Part shown: positions 1 to 3,039 of the stretch, one piece after another | Layout of the letters: the number at the start of each line of letters is the position of its first letter | Numbering within the stretch: the first letter of the stretch is position 1 | Assembly: GCA_947460915.1 (NCBI GenBank) | Contig: CANHKJ010000200.1 | Coordinates: forward strand, 1-5,817 | Source of the DNA: Verrucomicrobiia bacterium | GTDB lineage: Bacteria; Verrucomicrobiota; Verrucomicrobiia; Verrucomicrobiales; Akkermansiaceae | DNA: 5,817 nt | Reading direction: 5' to 3' | Program-made: the position numbers and the translations under genes | Notes under the pieces: model-generated | Told to the model about the DNA's origin: nothing | Databases searched by the model: none | The model's input: only the letters and a program-made list of their open reading frames with translations

Positions 1-90
1 CCACACGGCTTGTGCTTTGACAAATCCGGCAACATTTACGTGCAAGACTGGAATGCTACGGGTCGTGTTACCAAGCTTGTGAAGAAGTAA
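1..90 (+). CDS. C-terminal end of an NHL-repeat / beta-propeller protein (partial)
   Basis: Frame 1 is open from the left edge to TAA at 88-90 and encodes 29 residues, so only the C-terminus is visible. The peptide contains HGLCFDKSGNIYVQDW followed by GRVTKLVKK. The pattern H-G-hydrophobic-x-hydrophobic-D-x-x-G-N-hydrophobic-Y-V-x-D/E-W is the typical core of an NHL or SMP-30-like blade. Ending with a short basic strand right after the last blade is common for NHL-type six-bladed propellers in Verrucomicrobia and Planctomycetes. Such proteins are often exported and have poorly defined roles, and neither a signal peptide nor a catalytic domain can be judged from this fragment. An intrinsic terminator follows 20 bases after the stop. 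The NHL assignment is fairly safe given the motif; the biological role is unknown. Confidence 0.6.
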   Translation, partial: PHGLCFDKSGNIYVQDWNATGRVTKLVKK

Positions 91-382
91 TCGTTTCACA
101 AATGATCATAACCGCGCTGTCCTCTGGATAGCGCGGTTTTTTTATCGACACGATTCTAGAGAGCCGCAGGTAAGGTGGATGCAATGTCTGCCATGCCGTT
201 ACTTCTGCTTTAAAGTCGTGGGTCTTGGCAAAACTTGCCAGATTTTCTGCGCTCTCTTTGGGCTTGAGTTGATAGCCCCACCAGAGCTTCACATCGCCGA
301 AGCGCGCAGTCGGCCACACGCCAATATGTTCACCGAGAGAAGCCTGACCATAGACAAACAAGCACATGCCGAGGAGAATCAT
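68..382 (-). CDS. Doubtful small hypothetical protein, possibly secreted (104 aa)
   Basis: This minus-strand frame starts with ATG at 382 and stops with TAA at 68-70. I do not recognise the family. Residues 1-16 are hydrophobic (MILLGMCLFVYGQAS) and resemble a signal peptide with a possible cleavage after QAS, but the usual N-terminal positive charges are missing. The remainder is soluble-looking, with a Trp/Tyr-rich stretch (DVKLWWGYQLKP) and a charged helix-like segment after it. For it: natural amino-acid composition and codon use. Against it: no Shine-Dalgarno before the ATG; the start lies just downstream of the terminator of the RbfA-like gene; no promoter is evident in the 60 bases between; and its C-terminal part runs through the terminator and the last codons of the plus-strand NHL gene. 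It could be a short real gene, the remnant of one, or a chance frame. If it is not real, 91-394 is an intergenic space holding only the terminator at 110-143. Confidence 0.35.
   Translation of the reverse strand: MILLGMCLFVYGQASLGEHIGVWPTARFGDVKLWWGYQLKPKESAENLASFAKTHDFKAEVTAWQTLHPPYLRLSRIVSIKKPRYPEDSAVMIICETITSSQAW
110..143 (+). terminator. Intrinsic terminator of the NHL-repeat gene
   Basis: A perfect 9-bp stem pairs 110-118 (aaccgcgct) with 130-138 (agcgcggtt). It can be extended inward by a G-T pair and tcc/gga (120-122 with 126-128), leaving a 3-base loop. A run of seven T follows on the plus strand (137-143). There is no T-tract on the minus side, so it acts in the plus direction, just after the stop at 90. 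Confidence 0.88.
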
Positions 383-394
383 CCTATCAACAGA

Positions 395-425
395 AACGCC
401 CGCAGCGTGGTGAGCTGCGGGCGTT
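395..425 (-). terminator. Terminator of the RbfA-like gene
   Basis: A perfect 12-bp GC-rich stem pairs 395-406 (aacgcccgcagc) with 414-425 (gctgcgggcgtt) around a 7-base loop. On the minus strand it is followed by a short T-rich stretch (gtttctgttg), and it sits 20 bases past the TAA at 445-447. The T-tract is interrupted, so termination may be incomplete. The stem resembles the one after the dikinase gene at 2973-3003. Confidence 0.72.
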
Positions 426-444
426 GAGGAGTATTCGGATGTGG

Positions 445-849
445 TTAGGTTCCGATCACGCAGAAGCGAAGATGCGGCGTGCGTTTGCGATGGAGCTCTT
501 GCGCCAGCACGGCGCGTAGCGAGCCTTCATTTGCTTGCAAGAATTGTTCGACAGCAGCGGCTTGTTCAGGCAGGAGCCCATGAGCGGTGATGACGACGCA
601 AAGGCTAGCGGGGCGCGTGGCATCGATGGTTTCGATCTGCAATCCATCGTAGTTGGGATCGCTAGCGATGATGGAATCGAGGGTATCGCGCACGGCGGCA
701 ATATGTCGATCACGTTTCACGTTTTGCTGTGACCGTTTGCGTGAGGTATGTTGTTTTTTCCACTGGAGTGGTGTGAGGCCGTCGTCCGGACGGATTTCGG
801 TGCAGAGCTGCGAGAGCTCATGCAATTTTTTGTGTTGCTGAGATTCCAT
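445..849 (-). CDS. RbfA-like ribosome-binding factor (134 aa)
   Basis: RbfA is a single-domain KH-fold protein that binds the small ribosomal subunit and assists late 16S rRNA maturation, notably in cold-adapted growth. Residues 47-131 fit its plan: helix (RHIAAVRDTLDSII), strand (GLQIETIDAT), strand (SLCVVITAHG), helix (EQAAAVEQFLQAN) and the diagnostic C-terminal segment GSLRAVLAQELHRKRTPHLRF, which matches the family signature LR..L...L..R..P.L.F. Residues 1-46 are different: a charged stretch rich in Gln, Lys and Arg replaces the short N-terminus of standard RbfA, which normally begins directly with the first helix. The ATG at 849 (MESQQHKK) is the first ATG. The frame stays open upstream to 990, with a TTG at 969, but that stretch does not read like RbfA and shows no good ribosome site. 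The gene stands alone here, away from its usual neighbours infB, nusA and truB. It could be the genuine rbfA or a divergent paralogue. Confidence 0.6.
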   Translation of the reverse strand: MESQQHKKLHELSQLCTEIRPDDGLTPLQWKKQHTSRKRSQQNVKRDRHIAAVRDTLDSIIASDPNYDGLQIETIDATRPASLCVVITAHGLLPEQAAAVEQFLQANEGSLRAVLAQELHRKRTPHLRFCVIGT

Positions 850-982
850 TGGATTGATGCGTAAGTAGTGATTCTCCGCTGGGAGAACGCCGAGATCGTA
901 AATGATCTTCGAAAATACAAGTGACCGGAGTAGAGTAGGTGACCTTCCTGAAATGCAGGAATCAGTCAAAATGCTGCCCCAC

Positions 983-1006
983 CGGACGGCTTACGCCAAA
1001 AGTCCG
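983..1006 (-). other. Small hairpin enclosing the stop of the leader ORF
   Basis: Pairs 983-987 (cggac) with 1002-1006 (gtccg) and 988-990 (ggc) with 995-997 (gcc), with a 4-base bulge (998-1001) and a 4-base loop (991-994) that holds the TAA stop. No T-tract follows, so it is not an intrinsic terminator. It might affect ribosome release or access to downstream sequence, but such a short structure can also arise by chance. Confidence 0.25.
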
Positions 1007-1044
1007 CTCAGCCCGTTCTGTGCTGTGGTGGTAATTGATTTCAT
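991..1044 (-). CDS. Putative 17-residue leader peptide upstream of the RbfA-like gene
   Basis: An ATG at 1044 is preceded by AAGGAGG (1056-1050) at a 5-base spacing, by far the best Shine-Dalgarno in the window. The frame reads MKSITTTAQNGLSGLLA and stops at TAA 993-991. It is in the same frame as the RbfA-like gene, and no further stop occurs from 990 down to 447. The stop codon sits in the loop of a small hairpin (983-1006). The peptide has a basic start and a Thr/Gly/Leu-rich body, but no recognisable family and no run of regulatory codons beyond three Thr. It could be a leader peptide controlling the downstream gene, a free small protein, or the start of a gene broken by a nonsense mutation. 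Translation initiation here is well supported; the function is not known. Confidence 0.5.
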   Translation of the reverse strand: MKSITTTAQNGLSGLLA

Positions 1045-1049
1045 AGCAA

Positions 1050-1056
1050 CCTCCTT
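1050..1056 (-). promoter_or_regulatory. Strong Shine-Dalgarno for the 17-codon ORF
   Basis: The minus strand reads AAGGAGG, followed by TTGCT and ATG at 1044. It is nearly fully complementary to the 16S rRNA 3' end and optimally spaced. Other starts in this window have weak sites or none, which makes this one stand out and decides the start of the small ORF. Confidence 0.75.
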
Positions 1057-1071
1057 GGTTGGGTGAGGAAA

Positions 1072-1100
1072 GTGTTAGTTGTTAGGAGGATGATGTGCAA
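1072..1100 (-). promoter_or_regulatory. Weak candidate promoter for the leader ORF and RbfA-like gene
   Basis: On the minus strand TTGCAC (1100-1095) and TAACAC (1077-1072) are separated by 17 bases. Each matches the sigma70 consensus at only 3 of 6 positions. It would start transcription near 1065, giving a leader of about 20 bases that carries the Shine-Dalgarno. The position is right but the match is poor. Confidence 0.22.
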
Positions 1101-1246
1101 GTTTTTTCGTGGGAATCCGATAAAAGCGCGATCATGCTCGTTAGTTTTTTCTGGCGAATGGTAACAGAATTTCAAAATTTTTTCAGAATTAACAGAATGC
1201 AAAAATCAGTGATCTCATTGCATATGATCGGCCTCAGCATACTCCC

Positions 1247-1252
1247 TATGAT
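1247..1252 (+). promoter_or_regulatory. Candidate -10 box for the kinase gene
   Basis: TATGAT matches the TATAAT consensus at 5 of 6 positions. The hexamer 17 bases upstream (1224-1229, atgatc) is a poor -35. Transcription would begin near 1259, only a few bases before the ATG at 1262 of a short upstream ORF and about 56 bases before the kinase start. Confidence 0.35.
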
Positions 1253-1261
1253 TCAATAGCT

Positions 1262-1318
1262 ATGAAAAGAGGCTTCTCAAATGGATCGCGGCGTGCGCTA
1301 ATTCTCGCGTTCACATGA
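1262..1318 (+). CDS. Possible 18-codon upstream ORF overlapping the kinase start
   Basis: ATG at 1262 opens MKRGFSNGSRRALILAFT and stops with TGA at 1316-1318, so that ATGA is shared with the kinase start at 1315. The kinase start has no Shine-Dalgarno, and a four-base ATGA overlap is the usual arrangement for translational coupling by reinitiation. The upstream ORF itself lacks a Shine-Dalgarno but could be read near-leaderless from the candidate promoter. A second tiny frame (ATG 1281, seven codons including stop) has AAAAGAGG upstream. The evidence is positional only. Confidence 0.25.
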   Translation: MKRGFSNGSRRALILAFT

Positions 1319-2193
1319 TCCCTGACGAACTGAAACTTCCCATCCGCGCTGCTACCGAAATTGCAGCTGCTCATGGCATTTTTGCCGACCGCTGCGACAT
1401 TCTGCAAAACGGCAGCACCTTGGTTCTGCGGCTCACAGAAACACTGGTTGCTCGCGTCGTGACCGATCAAAATGGTCCACGGCAAGGAACGGAGTGGTTT
1501 GCGCGAGAAAACGCTGTTGCCATTCATCTAGCTCATCATGGGGCACCAGTGATTCCGCTTCACGCTGAGCTTCCGCCAGGGCCTTACGAACATCTTGGTT
1601 TCCCGATGAACTTTTGGCAGTTTGTGACGGCAGTCGATGGCACACCCGACCCGCAGGAAATCGGTCGCACACTTTATCAGTGTCACCAGCTGCTGCTTAC
1701 GTTTCCTGATGCGCTTCCGGAACTTGCGATTGTAACGGAAAGCATCGCATTGTTAGACGATCTGGAACGTCGCAGCCTTTTTCCTATCGCGACCTTACGC
1801 ATACTTGAGAATCGACTCGTTTCAGCTCACGCATTCTTGAAAAACCTGCCGATGCAAGCGCTCCACGGAGATGCTCATTATGGAAATCTCATGAATACTT
1901 TGGAAGGGCTGTTGTGGACGGATTGGGAGGATACATTTCTCGGACCAGTTGAGTGGGATCTCGCCTCGATCATTTGGAACGCGCGCATCCTCGAAGAGGA
2001 TCACGCGACAGCCGATTCCATTCTGTTAGCCTATCAAGCGGCAGGGGGAGTGGTGGATCCAGAGGCGCTTCATCATTGTTTGATCGCACGGGCTGCCGTG
2101 ATGAGCGCGTGGTATCCCATCCTCTATCCCGATCCATCGCCTGAGCGGCAGATGAAGCTACAGTTTCGATTGGAATGGTTGGAACGTGTTTGA
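1315..2193 (+). CDS. Aminoglycoside-phosphotransferase-fold kinase (APH family, 292 aa)
   Basis: This is a cytoplasmic small-molecule phosphotransferase of the APH/choline-kinase superfamily, which transfers the ATP gamma-phosphate to a hydroxyl of an antibiotic, sugar, amino alcohol or similar substrate. The catalytic loop is LHGDAHYGNLM (residues 183-193), with D186 as catalytic base and N191 as metal ligand. The second metal ligand is D203 in LLWTDWEDT, equivalent to the kinase DFG Asp, followed by GPVEWDLA (209-216), which also fits the family. The N-lobe shows the glycine-poor strand pair GSTLVLRLTETLVARVV, where R47 occupies the place of the usual ATP-contacting lysine; Arg at this place is seen in several APH subfamilies. 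Length is normal. The ATG at 1315 is the only ATG, GTG or TTG start in frame after the stop at 1249-1251 that leaves the N-lobe intact, but it has no ribosome site. Nothing nearby points to an antibiotic target, so resistance should not be assumed. The gene converges with the toxin-antitoxin pair. Confidence 0.82.
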   Translation: MIPDELKLPIRAATEIAAAHGIFADRCDILQNGSTLVLRLTETLVARVVTDQNGPRQGTEWFARENAVAIHLAHHGAPVIPLHAELPPGPYEHLGFPMNFWQFVTAVDGTPDPQEIGRTLYQCHQLLLTFPDALPELAIVTESIALLDDLERRSLFPIATLRILENRLVSAHAFLKNLPMQALHGDAHYGNLMNTLEGLLWTDWEDTFLGPVEWDLASIIWNARILEEDHATADSILLAYQAAGGVVDPEALHHCLIARAAVMSAWYPILYPDPSPERQMKLQFRLEWLERV

Positions 2194-2220
2194 ATTTTTA
2201 GCGAAAGAATGTAGCTAGCG

Positions 2221-2244
2221 AAAACAAGAGCAGTGCGATGCTTG
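2221..2244 (-). terminator. Weak terminator candidate after the antitoxin gene
   Basis: On the minus strand CAAGCA (2244-2239) can pair with TGC (2232-2230) and TTG (2227-2225), with a two-base bulge, followed by TTTT (2224-2221). It lies just after the antitoxin stop at 2247-2249. The stem is short and imperfect. Nothing better is visible for either of the two convergent transcripts between 2194 and 2246. Confidence 0.3.
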
Positions 2245-2246
2245 GC

Positions 2247-2474
2247 CTATTTTTTATTACGGTCATCCGCATCCAAACGATCCAACAAAGTTAAACCTTT
2301 TTCGACGGAGCCAATGGCTGCCATTGCGCGAAAGCGTGTTTCTGCATCGAACTCCGCAATGCTGATGGATGCGAGTTCTTCCATTAACTTGTTGACGCTT
2401 ATTTGACGGTGTTGCGCGAGTTGACGTAACCGTTCATGTTTATCATCTGGCAGGCGTATGGTGAGTGTGCTCAT
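2247..2474 (-). CDS. Ribbon-helix-helix (CopG/Arc-type) antitoxin (75 aa)
   Basis: The N-terminus STLTIRLPDDKHERLRQLAQHRQISVNKLMEELA has the ribbon-helix-helix layout. A beta strand (residues 2-8, alternating polar and hydrophobic, T5 and R7 outward for DNA bases) is followed by helix A (12-23), a turn, and helix B (27-37) starting with S/V-N-K-L. Such proteins dimerise, bind an operator in their own promoter and repress it. Residues 38-75 form an acidic/amphipathic tail (AEFDAETRF, TLLDRLDADDR) that probably embraces and neutralises the partner toxin. The ATG at 2474 lies 4 bases after the toxin stop (2479-2481) with no clear ribosome site, so translation is probably coupled to the toxin. 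Assignment to the RHH class is strong; pairing with the PIN protein is inferred from adjacency. Confidence 0.8.
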   Translation of the reverse strand: MSTLTIRLPDDKHERLRQLAQHRQISVNKLMEELASISIAEFDAETRFRAMAAIGSVEKGLTLLDRLDADDRNKK

Positions 2475-2478
2475 GATA

Positions 2479-2904
2479 TCAAATGGATTTGAGAAATTGT
2501 TGGGGACTTAGAATTTTTAGATTGGGAAAATGAAGTTGTCCTTGATTCAGGTCTTTTAGGTTTTGCGTGATGATACAACTCGCACCGCCTGCGATCGCGA
2601 GCTCGACGAGGTGATTGTCTGCTTCATCAGGTAAATTTGGTCGCCAAAGATAGTAAATCTTTATCCAGTCGCAAACGGACAAAAAGGAATCGAGCAAATC
2701 GCGGCGCTCTTGTTTGTTCAATGAGCTCTTATCCATCAGTGCAGATCGTAAGAACAGGTCTTCATATTCGCAAAACAAGGCAACACCAACGATTGGCTGG
2801 ATTTGTCGTTTGAGACACAGCCGTAAAACTTCACGATGACTGCTTCCCATGTTACCCAAGCAAGCAGAAACGAGAATGTTTGTATCGATGACAACACGTT
2901 TCAC
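2479..2904 (-). CDS. PIN-domain toxin of a toxin-antitoxin pair (COG1569-type, 141 aa)
   Basis: PIN domains are Mg2+-dependent ribonucleases; as toxins they cleave tRNA, rRNA or mRNA and stop growth when not neutralised. From the GTG at 2904 the protein begins MKRVVIDTNILVSA, the typical start of the 'putative toxin, PIN family' group. Acidic site residues are D7 (IDTN), E46 (ALFCEYEDLF) and D93/D96 (LPDEADNHLVELA), then ITQNLKDL with N115 and D118; TxNxKDF/L is the form usual for this group. The frame can be extended to a TTG at 2940, adding 12 residues, but that TTG is the first three bases of a consensus -35 box. Transcription from that promoter would begin beside the GTG, so I prefer 2904. 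There is no Shine-Dalgarno for either start, which fits a leaderless mRNA. The RHH antitoxin follows 4 bases downstream, so the toxin is first in the operon, opposite to the common order. Operon autorepression by the RHH partner is likely but not shown. Confidence 0.8.
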   Translation of the reverse strand: MKRVVIDTNILVSACLGNMGSSHREVLRLCLKRQIQPIVGVALFCEYEDLFLRSALMDKSSLNKQERRDLLDSFLSVCDWIKIYYLWRPNLPDEADNHLVELAIAGGASCIITQNLKDLNQGQLHFPNLKILSPQQFLKSI

Positions 2905-2911
2905 CGCGGTT

Positions 2912-2940
2912 TTGATAGCATATATGCCATCATCTGTCAA
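2912..2940 (-). promoter_or_regulatory. Sigma70-type promoter of the toxin-antitoxin operon
   Basis: On the minus strand a perfect -35 TTGACA (2940-2935) and a -10 TATCAA (2917-2912, 4 of 6) are separated by exactly 17 bases. The predicted first transcribed base is near 2905, directly in front of the GTG at 2904. The spacer contains the alternating catatatg, a plausible place for the RHH protein to bind. It lies just past the ppdK terminator, so the operon has an independent start. Confidence 0.68.
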
Positions 2941-2965
2941 ATGGAGTTTTTTTGAAATCGCAGTG

Positions 2966-3003
2966 AAAACGAAAAACGCCCGCTGGGTTGCAGCGGGCGT
3001 TTT
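2966..3003 (-). terminator. Intrinsic terminator of ppdK
   Basis: A perfect 13-bp stem pairs 2973-2985 (aaaacgcccgctg) with 2991-3003 (cagcgggcgtttt) around a 5-base loop. On the minus strand it runs into TTTTTCGTTTT. On the plus strand a shorter T run (3000-3003) follows, so it could also stop opposing transcription. It lies 36 bases past the ppdK stop. Confidence 0.88.
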
Positions 3004-3017
3004 GATTAAGGAGAGAT

Positions 3018-3033
3018 GCGGACTGAAGTCCGC
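3018..3033. repeat. Perfect 6-bp hairpin with tetraloop between ppdK and its terminator
   Basis: The sequence gcggac-tgaa-gtccgc is a perfect inverted repeat. Read on the minus strand it is GCGGAC-TTCA-GTCCGC. It has no T-tract, so it is separate from the terminator just downstream. It may protect the mRNA 3' end, or be a copy of an interspersed palindromic element. The second idea rests on its compact form and position after a gene and cannot be tested inside this window. Confidence 0.45.
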
Positions 3034-3039
3034 GCTCCG

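Larger units (their letters stand above)
1057..1314. other. AT-rich divergent intergenic region
   Basis: No convincing long gene is seen here. It separates the minus-strand leader ORF/RbfA-like unit from the plus-strand kinase gene and should carry promoters for both. It contains three copies of cagaat (1165-1170, 1184-1189, 1193-1198; two of them as aacagaat) and an imperfect inverted repeat, gatctcat (1211-1218) against atatgatc (1222-1229) around ttgc-type spacing of three bases. These may be regulator sites, but no known operator is recognised. Confidence 0.4.

Noticed and set aside
179..427. Plus-strand 82-codon frame beginning at 179
   Set aside because: Cys/Arg-rich unnatural composition that runs through a terminator stem; likely a shadow or chance frame.
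456..920. Alternative minus- and plus-strand frames overlapping the RbfA-like gene
   Set aside because: They are out-of-frame copies of the same DNA. Only the 445-849 frame gives a family-like protein with the RbfA C-terminal signature.
850..969. Extension of the RbfA-like protein to a TTG at 969
   Set aside because: The added 40 residues are not RbfA-like and no suitably placed ribosome site precedes the TTG. The ATG at 849 gives a normal family length.
1246..1672. Minus-strand frames opposite the kinase gene (1246-1527, 1433-1672)
   Set aside because: They are antisense to an intact APH-family gene with full catalytic motifs. They have no domain of their own.
2199..2223. Short direct repeat tagcgaaa (2199-2206 and 2216-2223) between the convergent genes
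   Set aside because: Eight bases in a low-information intergenic strip. No target-site duplication or element lies between the copies.
2905..2940. Extension of the PIN toxin to a TTG at 2940
   Set aside because: The TTG is part of a TTGACA -35 box and the predicted transcript begins downstream of it. PIN family members normally begin at the position of the GTG at 2904.
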